64,000 nt of DNA from Arcobacter vandammei (lineage in GTDB: Bacteria; Campylobacterota; Campylobacteria; Campylobacterales; Arcobacteraceae), in assembly GCF_016106035.1 (NCBI RefSeq), contig NZ_JADKPZ010000010.1, positions 28,639-92,638 on the forward strand. Direction: 5' to 3'. Below are positions 45,116 to 54,844 of this stretch, piece by piece. Below the pieces are notes generated by a model. The model was not told the DNA's origin, did no database searches, and saw nothing but the letters and a program-made list of their open reading frames with translations. Position numbers and translations under genes: made by a program. Every line of letters begins with the position of its first letter. Positions within the stretch are counted from its first letter, which is position 1.

Positions 45116-46072
45116 TTGCATAATCAGATAAAAAAAGATAATTTTATATCAATAGGACTAATATTAAATGCTAAAACATCTATAAATAGTATTAAAGAAT
45201 TACATACTATTTTGGATAGAAACTATAATTATTTTGAAATAATATTATTAAATTATGATAGTGACATTACAATATTTTCGGAACTTTTAAAGAAGTTTAA
45301 AAATATTAGAATACTTGAATTATCATCTTATGTTGATATAGAAGTTGCTCATACAACAATTATTGAAAATTGTATTGGAGATTATTGTGCAATCTTAGAT
45401 TTGTCACATGATGGTTTAAATGATTTAGAAAAGATGCTTGAATTTGCAGAAAATTTTGATGTAGTAATTGGAAAAAGAGAGAAAAAGTTTAATACATTTT
45501 TTCAATCAATCAGTTCAAAACTATTTTATAAAACAATCTCTATTTTTACTGGAATAAAAATAGATAGTATGTATAGTGATTTTTTTGTAATAAATAGAAA
45601 AGTGATAAATTTTATAACAAAAAATGAAGATAGAGTAAAATTTTTAAAGCTTCTTAAATTTAATAATGGCTTCTCAAAATATGAACACTCATATTTACCA
45701 CTAGGTAAAAAATCAAATCAAAGAACTTTTTATGAAAATATAAATTTCACTATAGATGTTTTAGTAAATTATTCTCATAGATTAATACGAATGGCAACTA
45801 TTTTATCTCTTAGCACTGCAATAATAAATCTTTTATATGTATTTTATGTATTTGGAGTTTATCTTTTTAAAGATGATGTAATTGAAGGTTGGACTTCATC
45901 AAATATTTATAATTCAGCAGTTTATTTTGTACTTTTTTTAGTTCTATCTGTAATTGGTGAATATGTAAGAATGATATTGCAAAATCAAAAAAATACACCA
46001 TTTTATGAAATTACAGATGAAAAAAGTAGTGTAGCAATATTTTCAGATAAAAAAAATATAGATAAGGAATAA
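45116..46072 (+). CDS. GtrB-like polyprenyl-phosphate glycosyltransferase
   Basis: A 318-residue family 2 glycosyltransferase. The N-terminal GT-A domain is about 1-215, and two C-terminal membrane segments (about 225-247 and 262-285) are followed by GEYVRMILQNQKNTPFYEI, the tail typical of GtrB/DPM enzymes that load a sugar onto the lipid carrier. The acidic motif reads LDLSHDGLND instead of DADLQHPPE, so the metal site is altered. TTG 45116 follows AGGGGA. First gene of the glycan operon, which ends with gtrA. Confidence 0.75.
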   Translation: MHNQIKKDNFISIGLILNAKTSINSIKELHTILDRNYNYFEIILLNYDSDITIFSELLKKFKNIRILELSSYVDIEVAHTTIIENCIGDYCAILDLSHDGLNDLEKMLEFAENFDVVIGKREKKFNTFFQSISSKLFYKTISIFTGIKIDSMYSDFFVINRKVINFITKNEDRVKFLKLLKFNNGFSKYEHSYLPLGKKSNQRTFYENINFTIDVLVNYSHRLIRMATILSLSTAIINLLYVFYVFGVYLFKDDVIEGWTSSNIYNSAVYFVLFLVLSVIGEYVRMILQNQKNTPFYEITDEKSSVAIFSDKKNIDKE

Positions 46073-46077
46073 GCTAA

Positions 46078-46848
46078 ATGAAAAAAGCATTAATAGGATA
46101 TACAGGATTTGTTGGAACGAATTTAAAAAATCAAATAAAATTTGATGATTTTTATAACTCAAAAAATATAGAAGATATAAAAAACAAAGAGTATGATGTG
46201 GTTTATTGTGCAGGATCACCAGCTGCAAAATGGATAGCAAATCAAAAACCAACAGAAGATTTACAAAGTGTTTGTTTACTTATAGATGCAATTAGAGAAG
46301 TAAAAACAAAAAGATTTGTACTTATTTCTACAGTTGATGTTTACAAGTCAATTATTGATGTAGATGAAGATAGTTTTATAGATTTATCAAATCATCATGC
46401 TTATGGAACACATAGAAGAATTATTGAAACATTTGTAAGTGAGAGATTTGAAAACTATCATATAGTAAGACTTCCAGGTCTTTTTGGTGATGGCTTAAAG
46501 AAAAATATAATTTATGATTTTTTACATAATAATGAAACAAATAAAATTCACAGCGATGCAGTATTTCAGTTTTACTCTTTGGATACTTTGGCAAATGATA
46601 TAAAAAAAGTTATAGAAAATGATATAAAACTTATAAATTTTGCGACAGAACCAACGAGTGTAAAAGAAGTAATAAAAGCAGGATTTGACATAGATTTTGA
46701 CAACAATCCAACACCAAATGCACCTTTTTATGATATGCATACAAATTATGCAGAAATTTTTGGTGAGTATGGAACTTATATTCAATCAAAAAAAGAAGTT
46801 TTACAAAAAGTAAAAGAGTTTGTAAAAAGAGCAAAGGCAGAAATATGA
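46078..46848 (+). CDS. NAD-dependent epimerase/dehydratase family protein
   Basis: A 256-residue short-chain-dehydrogenase-type sugar enzyme. The nucleotide loop is GYTGFVG at 8-14; the catalytic region has STVDVYKS and YGTHRR (in place of YxxxK, with Arg where Lys is expected). It is shorter than typical sugar-nucleotide epimerases (about 320 aa). It probably modifies a nucleotide sugar for this cluster. It overlaps the next gene by 4 nt. Confidence 0.75.
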   Translation: MKKALIGYTGFVGTNLKNQIKFDDFYNSKNIEDIKNKEYDVVYCAGSPAAKWIANQKPTEDLQSVCLLIDAIREVKTKRFVLISTVDVYKSIIDVDEDSFIDLSNHHAYGTHRRIIETFVSERFENYHIVRLPGLFGDGLKKNIIYDFLHNNETNKIHSDAVFQFYSLDTLANDIKKVIENDIKLINFATEPTSVKEVIKAGFDIDFDNNPTPNAPFYDMHTNYAEIFGEYGTYIQSKKEVLQKVKEFVKRAKAEI

Positions 46849-47663
46849 AACTCTCTATTTCTAATATTGCTTGGGAAGTAAATGAAGATAAAGAGATATT
46901 TGAACTAATCCAAAAGTATGGATTTAAAGGAATAGAACTAGCTCCACCAAAACTTTTTAAAGATTTATCCAATGTAAGTAATAGTGAAATAAATGATTAT
47001 TTAGAATATATTAAACCTTATAACTTTAAATTTCCTGCAATGCAATCGCTTCTATTTGGAAAACCAGAACTTAAAATATTTGATGATAGCAGAAATGTTA
47101 CTTTGAAGTATTTAAAAAAGATTATAGATTTAGCACAAAAACTTGATGTAAAAGTTTTAGTTTTTGGTTCACCTAAAAATAGATTTATAGGAGATATACA
47201 AAAAGAGGAAGCTAAAAAGATAGCTATTGATTTTTTTAAAGAGCTTGGAGATTATGCATATTCAAAAGATAGATGTTTTTGTATAGAACCAAATGCAAAA
47301 GAGTATGGTTGTGATTTTATAACAAATACAAAAGAAGCTATAAAACTTGTAGAAGATGTAAATTCAAAAGGTTTTATGCTTCATATAGATTCAGCTGTTA
47401 TGGCTATGAATGATGAAAATATAGAGGAAAATATAAAAATAGCTTTACCTTATACAGAACATTTTCATATTTCAGAGCCATTTTTGGAACTAATCACAAA
47501 TAATAAAACAAATCATGAAAAATTTGCAAAAATCTTAAAAAGTTTAAACTATGATAAATGGGTTTCAATAGAGATGAAAAATGGTGTAATGGAATCAAAT
47601 ATTGAAGCTGTAAATAAAAGTTTAGAGTATATAGCAAATATTTATAAAATGGAAAATATATGA
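46845..47663 (+). CDS. Sugar phosphate isomerase/epimerase (TIM barrel)
   Basis: A 272-residue AP-endonuclease-2-type TIM-barrel protein: KLSISNIAWEVNEDKEIF at the N terminus, YGFKGIELAPPKLF, KVLVFGSPKNRFIGD, FCIEPNAKEYGCDFI, LHIDSAVMAMN and HFHISEPFLELI, giving the Glu/Asp/His metal ligands of the family. It would isomerise or epimerise a sugar; the substrate is unknown. ATGA overlaps bind it to both neighbours. Confidence 0.78.
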   Translation: MKLSISNIAWEVNEDKEIFELIQKYGFKGIELAPPKLFKDLSNVSNSEINDYLEYIKPYNFKFPAMQSLLFGKPELKIFDDSRNVTLKYLKKIIDLAQKLDVKVLVFGSPKNRFIGDIQKEEAKKIAIDFFKELGDYAYSKDRCFCIEPNAKEYGCDFITNTKEAIKLVEDVNSKGFMLHIDSAVMAMNDENIEENIKIALPYTEHFHISEPFLELITNNKTNHEKFAKILKSLNYDKWVSIEMKNGVMESNIEAVNKSLEYIANIYKMENI

Positions 47664-48436
47664 AATTTAATCAAATACCAAATCATAAAAAAGAGATTTT
47701 AAAAGAGAAATCTACAAAATATTGTGTTGTAGTACCTGTTATAAATGAGGGTGAAAGAATACAAAATCAGCTTCTAAAAATGAAAGAATTTGCAAAAGAT
47801 ATAGATATTATTATTGCAGATGGTGGAAGTAGTGATGGTTCTTTGGAGTTAGATTTTTTAAAAAATTGTGATGTAAGAGCAATTTTGACAAAACAAGATA
47901 AAGGAAAATTATCAGCACAGCTTCGTATGGCATATAAGTTTGCTCTTGATGAAGGATATGAAGGAATAATAACTGTAGATGGCAATGGGAAAGATAGTGT
48001 TGAAAGTATTTATGAGTTTATAAAAAAACTAGATGATGGCTTTGATATGATACAAGGAAGCCGATTTATAAAAGGTGGAGCTGCAATAAATACTCCAAAA
48101 ATAAGACATCTTGCTGTAAAGCTTATTCATATTCCAGTAATTTCTATTCTTGCTAGATTTAAATATACAGATACTACAAATGGTTATAGAGGATATAGTA
48201 AAAAATATTTAGAACACTCTAGTGTTGAACCATTTAGAGATATTTTTGATACTTATGAACTTTTGGCATATTTATCTGTAAAAGCTCCAAAATTAGGCTT
48301 AAAAACTTGTGAAGTTCCAGTAACTAGAACCTATCCAAGTGATGGAAAAATACCTACAAAAATAAGCTCTTTTAGTGGTAATTTTTTATTAATCAAAATT
48401 TTATGGGAACTTTTTAGGGGTAAGTATGATTGCTAA
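47660..48436 (+). CDS. Family 2 glycosyltransferase (DPM1-like)
   Basis: A 258-residue GT-A enzyme without membrane segments: VVVPVINEGERIQNQLLKM, IIIADGGSSDGS (nucleotide-sugar binding), GIITVDGNGKDS (DXD-like) and QGSRFIKGG, then DTTNGYRGYSKKYL, as in dolichol-phosphate mannosyltransferase-like proteins. The cluster thus encodes two enzymes of the lipid-carrier-loading type. It overlaps the polytopic protein gene by 11 nt. Confidence 0.82.
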   Translation: MKFNQIPNHKKEILKEKSTKYCVVVPVINEGERIQNQLLKMKEFAKDIDIIIADGGSSDGSLELDFLKNCDVRAILTKQDKGKLSAQLRMAYKFALDEGYEGIITVDGNGKDSVESIYEFIKKLDDGFDMIQGSRFIKGGAAINTPKIRHLAVKLIHIPVISILARFKYTDTTNGYRGYSKKYLEHSSVEPFRDIFDTYELLAYLSVKAPKLGLKTCEVPVTRTYPSDGKIPTKISSFSGNFLLIKILWELFRGKYDC

Positions 48437-50561
48437 GAATTCTTTAAATTTATCATTCGATTTAATATTAAAATATTTATTAGATATTTTAAATCATAGA
48501 AAATTTGGGTTTTACTTCTCTTTATTTTATGCTTTAATACTTGTTTTGAGCTTTTATCCAGGAATACTTTATAGTGATAGTGTTCCAAGATGGAATTTGG
48601 CTATAGAATTTTATAAAAATGGATTTTCAAATTTTTCAAGTTTTTCAAGTCATCATCCAGTAATACCTTCAGTATTACAGTCATTCTTTTATGGAGTTAC
48701 AAAAGAAGTTGGATTGTTTATATTTTTTCAGATTTTTTGTTTTTCTTATTTAATTTTTAAGATAGTAAATAAAATAATTGATAGTCCATATAAAAATATA
48801 ATTATAATAGCTATTTTAATATTACCAATAAACTATATTTATGCCTTATTCCACTCTTTTGATACATTGTATGCAGTATTAAATTTATTTTTAATATATA
48901 TACTTTTAAAATTATATGAAAAATATTCAAATAGTAGTTATATAGTTTTATTAATAACTGTTTTTTTACTTGTTTCTGTTCGGCTTAATGCAATTTTATT
49001 AGCCCCAATAATCTCAATTATATTTATATATTTTATATATAGGAATAATCAAAAATTTAATATAAAAACAATAACTATGTCCATGCTGATTTTAGTTGTT
49101 GCATATTCGCCTTTTTATATTACTTCATCTTTAAATATGAAAACAAGTAATAGTTGGGTTATTGGATTTGCTTGGGAATATGCGAATATGGGAACAAAAT
49201 CAAAAGATAGCAAACATATTGAATTTATGAATTCACTTGGAAGTAATACAGATAATATAAAAAATAAGATTTGTTATAATGGAATTTGGTGTGGAAATGA
49301 AAATAAAGAATTTATAGGAAAAGTATCAAAAAATGATGAATTAAGTAAAAAAACTTTTGAGAATTATTTAGATATTTTTAAAAATGAACCCATATTATTT
49401 ATCACAGAAAAATTCAAATATATTTCAAGTTTAATGGGAATAGATAAGCCATTATCAAATGCTGAAATTGCTAAATGGCGAAATGGTAATTGGGCAGAAC
49501 AACATAAAAAACTAGGATTTGTAACAAATGAAAATAAAGAGAAAATAATTAATGAATATTTTTCTTTTTCAAAGAATATAACTTTTATGTTTGAACCATA
49601 TAAAATATTTGTTTTAGGAGTACTATTTTTAATATATATTTTGTTTGTAATAAAAAAATATTTTCTACCATTAGCACTTGGTTTTAGTATTTCATGGCTA
49701 TATTATTGTACATTTTTTATAACTTCTCAAAATCATGAATTAAGATATTTTTTCCCTGTACTTTTATATTCACAAGTGTTATTTGTTATAGTAATTTCTA
49801 ATTTATTATCCAAATTTGAGATTAAAAAAATACTTATATTAATTATTTCTATTATAATAATTGTTTTTTTATCAAATAAGTATTATATTTATAAAGAAAA
49901 AGAAAATAATATTTTAAGTAATATTAATAACTCTATTTTATTGTATGAGAACAATGAACTACTAATAAAAATAAACCCAGAAAAGCAAAAAATAGTATAT
50001 TTTTATAAAGATTGTAAAAACAAAGATATAACTACAACATTCTTTTTGCATTTAGTTCCTGAAGATATAAATACTTTACCAGAAAATAGAAAGCAATATG
50101 CTTTTGATAATTTAGATTTTTCTTGGAATACTCAAGCTCTTGAAACACCATTTTGGGGAGAATATAAAAATAGTTGTATAGCAACAAAAGATTTACCAAA
50201 ATATAAAATCAAAACTATTCGTACAGGACAGTTTAATAAAGATAGTAGATTATGGCAAACAAGTATAGATTTAAACTCAAAAATAGATAAACAAAAAGAG
50301 CTTCAAAGTTTTAATTTAAGTGATAAAAACTGGGCAAATGGAATTAGTTTATCTAAAAGTGGATTTTTTATAGAAAATAATTTTTTAAATAGACAATCTT
50401 TGAGTATTGGAGATAAATTAAAGTTTAATTTTTCAGAAACAAGAACTATTACAAGCTTACAATATAGCAGTCAATATATCAATATTTTTGTAGATGGTGA
50501 AAAGCTTGACCCTATAAAAGATGGCTATCCAAATAAAATTTTAATTATTGGTGATAAATGA
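48426..50561 (+). CDS. Large polytopic membrane glycosyltransferase-like protein
   Basis: A 711-residue protein with about 11 membrane segments in the first 480 residues and a soluble C-terminal part of about 230. Near the N terminus are LYSDSVPRWNLAI and SSHHPVIPSVLQ, with acidic residues in the first external loop as in GT-C lipid-linked sugar transferases and DUF6020-like proteins. The C-terminal FFLHLVPEDINTLPENRK and DNLDFSW...IRTGQF recur in other envelope glycan transferases. It is the likely final transferase (the Gtr-specific component) of the cluster. Confidence 0.65.
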   Translation: MIAKNSLNLSFDLILKYLLDILNHRKFGFYFSLFYALILVLSFYPGILYSDSVPRWNLAIEFYKNGFSNFSSFSSHHPVIPSVLQSFFYGVTKEVGLFIFFQIFCFSYLIFKIVNKIIDSPYKNIIIIAILILPINYIYALFHSFDTLYAVLNLFLIYILLKLYEKYSNSSYIVLLITVFLLVSVRLNAILLAPIISIIFIYFIYRNNQKFNIKTITMSMLILVVAYSPFYITSSLNMKTSNSWVIGFAWEYANMGTKSKDSKHIEFMNSLGSNTDNIKNKICYNGIWCGNENKEFIGKVSKNDELSKKTFENYLDIFKNEPILFITEKFKYISSLMGIDKPLSNAEIAKWRNGNWAEQHKKLGFVTNENKEKIINEYFSFSKNITFMFEPYKIFVLGVLFLIYILFVIKKYFLPLALGFSISWLYYCTFFITSQNHELRYFFPVLLYSQVLFVIVISNLLSKFEIKKILILIISIIIIVFLSNKYYIYKEKENNILSNINNSILLYENNELLIKINPEKQKIVYFYKDCKNKDITTTFFLHLVPEDINTLPENRKQYAFDNLDFSWNTQALETPFWGEYKNSCIATKDLPKYKIKTIRTGQFNKDSRLWQTSIDLNSKIDKQKELQSFNLSDKNWANGISLSKSGFFIENNFLNRQSLSIGDKLKFNFSETRTITSLQYSSQYINIFVDGEKLDPIKDGYPNKILIIGDK

Positions 50562-51697
50562 AAAAATATGATTGTGTAGTTATTGGAGGTGGATTTTTTG
50601 GTACAACTCTAGGGCTTTTTTTAAAAGAGTATTTTGATGATGTTGTAGTAATAGAACAAGAAAAAGATATTTTACAAAGAGCTAGTTTAATAAATCAAGC
50701 AAGAGTTCATATGGGTTATCACTATCCTAGAAGTCTAGTAACTGCTTTTAGGTCATTAGTTAATTTTCCAAAGTTTATAAAAGATTTTGATAAAGCTATA
50801 AAAAATGATTTTGATAAATATTATGCAATAGCAAAAATAGGTTCAAAAGTAAATGCAAATCAATTTTATGAAATTTACAATAAAATGAATGCTCCTATAA
50901 GCAAAGCTCCATCACATATTAAAGCACTTTTTGATGATAAGCTTATTGATGAAGTATTTCGTGTAAAGGAGTTTGCTTTTGACTCTCAAATACTTAAAAA
51001 TATAGTTTTAGAGAAATTTGAAGAGAGTAATTGTGAATTAAGATTAAATACAAAAGTAGAAAAAATAGAGAGAAGTTTAGATGATACAATAAATATATAT
51101 TTAGAAGATGATGAAGCAATTAATTCAAGATTTGTGTTTAACTGCACATATTCAGGACTTAATACAGTTTTAAATAACTCAAATATGCCACTATTAAATC
51201 TAAAACATGAAATCACAGAGATGGCTTTGATTGAGTTACCTGATGAACTTAAAAACTTTTCTATTACTATTATGGATGGACCATTTTTTTCAATAATGCC
51301 TTTTCCATCAAGAAAACTAAACACTTTTAGCCATGTGAGATATACACCTCATGGTAGTTGGATAGATAAAGATGATTATCAAAATGGATATGATATTTTA
51401 AAAAAATATGATAAAAAATCAAATTTCAGATATATGATAAATGATGCAAAAAGATATATTCCACTTCTTGAAAATGCTATTTATAAAGATAGCATATTTG
51501 AAGTAAAGACAGTTCAGGTGAAAAATGAAACTGATGATGGAAGACCAATACTATTTACAAAAGATTATGAAATAAAAAATTTCTCTAATATTATGGGTGG
51601 AAAGATAGATAATATTTATGAAATTTTAGACACTATAAAAGAGACAAAAGATTTTTTAGGTATTAAAAAAAGACATTTTTGGGATATATTCAAATGA
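50558..51697 (+). CDS. FAD-dependent oxidoreductase
   Basis: A 379-residue DAO-like flavoprotein: FAD Rossmann motif VVIGGGFFGTTLGLFLK with Glu at the end of strand 2 (VVIEQEKDIL), NQARVHMGYHYPRS, FVFNCTYSGLNT and DDGRPILFTKDYEI near the C terminus. It probably oxidises a sugar or lipid-linked intermediate in the cluster, because it overlaps the genes on both sides by 4 nt. Substrate unknown. Confidence 0.8.
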   Translation: MKKYDCVVIGGGFFGTTLGLFLKEYFDDVVVIEQEKDILQRASLINQARVHMGYHYPRSLVTAFRSLVNFPKFIKDFDKAIKNDFDKYYAIAKIGSKVNANQFYEIYNKMNAPISKAPSHIKALFDDKLIDEVFRVKEFAFDSQILKNIVLEKFEESNCELRLNTKVEKIERSLDDTINIYLEDDEAINSRFVFNCTYSGLNTVLNNSNMPLLNLKHEITEMALIELPDELKNFSITIMDGPFFSIMPFPSRKLNTFSHVRYTPHGSWIDKDDYQNGYDILKKYDKKSNFRYMINDAKRYIPLLENAIYKDSIFEVKTVQVKNETDDGRPILFTKDYEIKNFSNIMGGKIDNIYEILDTIKETKDFLGIKKRHFWDIFK

Positions 51698-52083
51698 TAT
51701 TAAAACTACTAAAAAGCCAATTTGTGATTTATGGAATAGTTGGAGTTGGGGTGACTTTATTGAAACTATTATCTTTGTATATCTTAAGAGATATATTTGA
51801 AATAGTTACTTTTTTAAGTGTAACAATATCTTATATTATAGCTGTTGTAACACATTTTTTTATAAACAAACACTATACATTTAAAGTTGATGAAAAAAAG
51901 ATTATGAATATGATGACTGTAAGATATTTTGTTGCTTTAGTTATTGCATTTGTTTTTTATTCTGGAAATATTTGGATGTTGAATCAGATTTTTGAATTAC
52001 ATTTTTATGTAGCTGTTTTTATAGCTCTTTTTTTGAGTTTTATTTTTAACTATTTTTTGTATAAAAAATATGTATTTGTGTAA
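51694..52083 (+). CDS. gtrA: GtrA-family flippase
   Basis: A 129-residue membrane protein with four segments: FVIYGIVGVGVTLLKLLSLYI, FLSVTISYIIAVVTHFFIN, YFVALVIAFVFYSGNIW and FYVAVFIALFLSFIFNYFLYK, then KYVF. GtrA proteins move polyprenyl-phosphate-sugars across the inner membrane. ATG 51694 overlaps the preceding TGA; the TTG at 51679 is possible but unneeded. Last gene of the operon. Confidence 0.85.
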   Translation: MILKLLKSQFVIYGIVGVGVTLLKLLSLYILRDIFEIVTFLSVTISYIIAVVTHFFINKHYTFKVDEKKIMNMMTVRYFVALVIAFVFYSGNIWMLNQIFELHFYVAVFIALFLSFIFNYFLYKKYVFV

Positions 52084-52132
52084 TAATATAAACTGATATT
52101 TTTCAGAAAATTTAAAATTATTTGTTACAACT

Positions 52133-52174
52133 TATAAAAAAAGTAGAAATTGTAGGTTGTAACCTACAATTTCT
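52133..52174 (-). terminator. Terminator of ccoG
   Basis: A 14-bp perfect stem (AGAAATTGTAGGTT at 52145-52158 with AACCTACAATTTCT at 52161-52174). On the minus strand a run of seven T's follows (complement of 52136-52142). It may also slow plus-strand reading after gtrA. Confidence 0.82.
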
Positions 52175-52207
52175 AAGGTCTTATAACATTATTAAAAAAG
52201 AATTAGC

Positions 52208-53536
52208 TTACGGTTTCGTAAAAATCAGTTTTCTAGTAACTTTTATATCTTCATTTGCTACTTTTTCTTTCGCAAAAATATCTATAAAAATCTCTATATT
52301 TTTATTTGAAAACTCTTTTAAATCGTTGTTACTTTCAACTATTAAAATCTGTTTTGCTCTTTTTTTGGCATCAATTTTTACTTCATCAAATCTTTTGATT
52401 TTGAAATTTTTTTCATCTTGCAGTTTTATATCAAAAGTCAAAGCTTCATCTTGACTATTTTGGATTGTTAAAACATAGTTATTCACCACTTTGTTCTCTT
52501 TTGTTATTTTGTAAAGTTCAGTTGTTTTATTTATATTTACCAAAAAACTCTCTTTTTCAAGTGAGAAATAAAATGCCAAGAATATAGATAAAAAAAGTGC
52601 TATAAAATATGTATTATTTCTTGTGTTAAATAGAGTTTTATTTACCTTATTTATAACTCTGTTTGTACTAGCCCAAGAGATTAAATTCTCTTTTCCAAGT
52701 TTTTTCATCACAGGCTCACAAGCATCTACACACTCCAAACAGTTTATACACTCAATTTGAAGCCCTTTTCTTATATCAATATGTGTTGGACAAACTTTAA
52801 CACAGGCTTCACAAGCTGTACAATCTTCATTGTTTTGCCACTGTTTTAGTGAAAATATTGTTTTTTCACCATTGTTATATATCTTTCCACCACGATTGTA
52901 ATCATAAGTAATCTGCTTTGTATCATCATCATATAAAACAGATTGAATTCTTGCATATGGGCAGATATATACACAAAAATTCTCTTTCATAAATACAATA
53001 TCATAAAACAAAAACCCAGCAATACTAAGAATAAACAAAATCAAAATAGAGTGATTTATCGGGTCTTGAATATATAGGAAAAAATCTTCAGGTGGCACAA
53101 AGTACAACATAAAGTTTGAAGCTATAACTAAACACAAAATTGCCCAAATTGCAAGTGAGATATATTTTTTGATTTTATTACTTGTTTTACTATAATCAAT
53201 ATCTTTTTGTTTATTTTTAAATCTTCTTAAATCTAAAATAGTAGTCTCTATTAAATCTCTATAAATTACTCTAAAAATAGTTTGTGGACAGCCCCAACCA
53301 CACCAAATTCTTCCTAAAATTGTAGTTATTGCAAATATTCCTATAAACAAAAACATAAGTAAAAATGGCATTATATAAAGCTCATTTACATTGTATGCAG
53401 TTCCAATAAAGTGAAATTGCTGTTTATCAAAAGATAAAAGCAAGATATGATTTCCATTTATAGTAATAAATGGTAAGCCCATAATAAAAATTGTAAGTAG
53501 CAGATAAGTTATATATCTCTTTTTAGCATAAGACAT
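52208..53536 (-). CDS. ccoG: Cytochrome c oxidase accessory protein CcoG
   Basis: A 442-residue membrane iron-sulfur protein with five membrane segments, two ferredoxin-type 4Fe-4S motifs (CTACEACVKVCP and CINCLECVDACEP), GRIWCGWGCPQT, and a C-terminal periplasmic Ig-like domain. CcoG (RdxA/FixG) helps copper delivery to cbb3 oxidase. The ccoNOP genes are not in this window. It is convergent with gtrA. Confidence 0.93.
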   Translation of the reverse strand: MSYAKKRYITYLLLTIFIMGLPFITINGNHILLLSFDKQQFHFIGTAYNVNELYIMPFLLMFLFIGIFAITTILGRIWCGWGCPQTIFRVIYRDLIETTILDLRRFKNKQKDIDYSKTSNKIKKYISLAIWAILCLVIASNFMLYFVPPEDFFLYIQDPINHSILILFILSIAGFLFYDIVFMKENFCVYICPYARIQSVLYDDDTKQITYDYNRGGKIYNNGEKTIFSLKQWQNNEDCTACEACVKVCPTHIDIRKGLQIECINCLECVDACEPVMKKLGKENLISWASTNRVINKVNKTLFNTRNNTYFIALFLSIFLAFYFSLEKESFLVNINKTTELYKITKENKVVNNYVLTIQNSQDEALTFDIKLQDEKNFKIKRFDEVKIDAKKRAKQILIVESNNDLKEFSNKNIEIFIDIFAKEKVANEDIKVTRKLIFTKP

Positions 53537-53624
53537 AATTTCTCCTTTTTTTTAAATTCAAGAAGTTTAAAAAAAAGAAGTGGTTTTTTGGTGGTATTTT
53601 TTATTTTTTGAGAAAAATATTTTC

Positions 53625-54137
53625 TTAGCCTTTATTTTCGAGTTTGAATAAAAACTCTTTTATATCAATTCCACCTGTGTAACCGCCTAGTTTACCATTG
53701 TTTGCTACTACTCTATGGCAAGGAACTATTATGCTTAGATTATTTTTTCCATTTGCATTTGCAACAGCTCTATATGCTTTTGGCTTTCCTATATTTGTTG
53801 CTTCTTCTTTGTAGCTTATAGTTTTTCCATATGGAATTTTTAAGAGTTCTTGCCAGACTTCTATTTGAAAAGCTGTGCCAATAAGCCTCAAAGGTATAGT
53901 AAAAATTTCTCTTTGTTTTGCAAAATACTCTTGTAACTCCTTTTCTAAAGCAAAAAAAGGCTCTTTTTTTTCCAATATCTCATTTGCATTTAGAACCTTT
54001 TTAAAATGTTTTAGCTGTTTATCTATAAAATCTCTTTCTAAAGGAACAAATAAGATTAGTTCATTTTTAAAACTTGCTGCAAACATCGTTCTTATAGGTG
54101 TTTGTATGGTTGTTGTGTAGATAATATCTGTTTTCAT
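53625..54137 (-). CDS. ogt: Methylated-DNA-protein-cysteine methyltransferase
   Basis: A 170-residue alkyl-transfer repair protein with the acceptor Cys in IIVPCHRVVANNGKLGGYTGG and the helix-turn-helix YGKTISYKEEATNIGKPKAYRAV. It removes alkyl groups from O6-guanine in a suicide reaction. The length and lack of an Ada domain fit Ogt. Confidence 0.93.
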   Translation of the reverse strand: MKTDIIYTTTIQTPIRTMFAASFKNELILFVPLERDFIDKQLKHFKKVLNANEILEKKEPFFALEKELQEYFAKQREIFTIPLRLIGTAFQIEVWQELLKIPYGKTISYKEEATNIGKPKAYRAVANANGKNNLSIIVPCHRVVANNGKLGGYTGGIDIKEFLFKLENKG

Positions 54138-54221
54138 AAATCTATTTTAACATAAAATTAAAAATCTACTTTTAACTATAAAAGGCTAGAATTAAGCTTC
54201 AATTCTACAAATAGGACTTTT

Positions 54222-54821
54222 ATGGATTTTTTTATATCTACATTTTTAAAAATGTTTTTTATTATGACACCATTTTTTGTGCTTACGGTTTTTTTAACTG
54301 TTACAAATGAAGCAACACTTCAAGAAAAAAGAAAATTAGCAGTAAAAGTTACAACTTCGGTAATTATTATTGCTTTAGTTATACTTTTTTTTGGACAACA
54401 TATCTTCTCTATTTTTGGAATAACTCTTGATGCTTTTAAAATTGGGGCTGGAGCTTTACTCTTTTTAACAGCTGTAAACTTAATTCATGGAAGTAAAGAT
54501 GGGCAAAAACCAAATGATAAAAATTTAAATGAATTAGCTGTTGTACCTTTGGCTCTTCCTATTACTATTGGACCTGGATCTATTGGGGTTTTACTTGTTT
54601 TTGGAGCTGAACTAAACAGTTTTGGTAAGCTTTTAATTGGAAGTTTGGCACTTTTATGTGCAATATTAATAATTGGAACTATGCTTTATTTATCGAGTTT
54701 AATTGAAAAATTTATAGGAGAAAATGGTCTTTTGATTATCTCAAAAATCACTGGGCTTTTTTTGGCAGCTTTATCCGCTCAAATTATGTTTTCAGGAATT
54801 AAAAGTTTTTTACAACTTTAA
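54222..54821 (+). CDS. MarC-family integral membrane protein
   Basis: A 199-residue protein with six membrane segments and the MarC features FFVLTVFLTVTNEATLQEKR, GALLFLTAVNLIHG and VPLALPITIGPGSIGVLLVFGA. Family function is unsettled. Divergent from ogt, convergent with the diguanylate cyclase. Confidence 0.88.
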   Translation: MDFFISTFLKMFFIMTPFFVLTVFLTVTNEATLQEKRKLAVKVTTSVIIIALVILFFGQHIFSIFGITLDAFKIGAGALLFLTAVNLIHGSKDGQKPNDKNLNELAVVPLALPITIGPGSIGVLLVFGAELNSFGKLLIGSLALLCAILIIGTMLYLSSLIEKFIGENGLLIISKITGLFLAALSAQIMFSGIKSFLQL

Positions 54822-54844
54822 AAAAAGAGCTAAGCTCTTTTTTT
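54820..54844. terminator. Bidirectional terminator between marC and the diguanylate cyclase gene
   Basis: A run of A's and GAGC (54820-54830) pairs with GCTC and a run of T's (54834-54844) around TAA. It begins within the marC stop. Confidence 0.88.

Noticed and set aside
52145..52174. A perfect 14-bp inverted repeat as an attachment site or invertible switch
   Set aside because: Its place after ccoG with a T run on that strand makes a terminator the simpler explanation. No integrase or recombinase gene is near.
52122..52454. A plus-strand open frame after gtrA
   Set aside because: It is antisense to the end of ccoG and begins inside the ccoG terminator hairpin.
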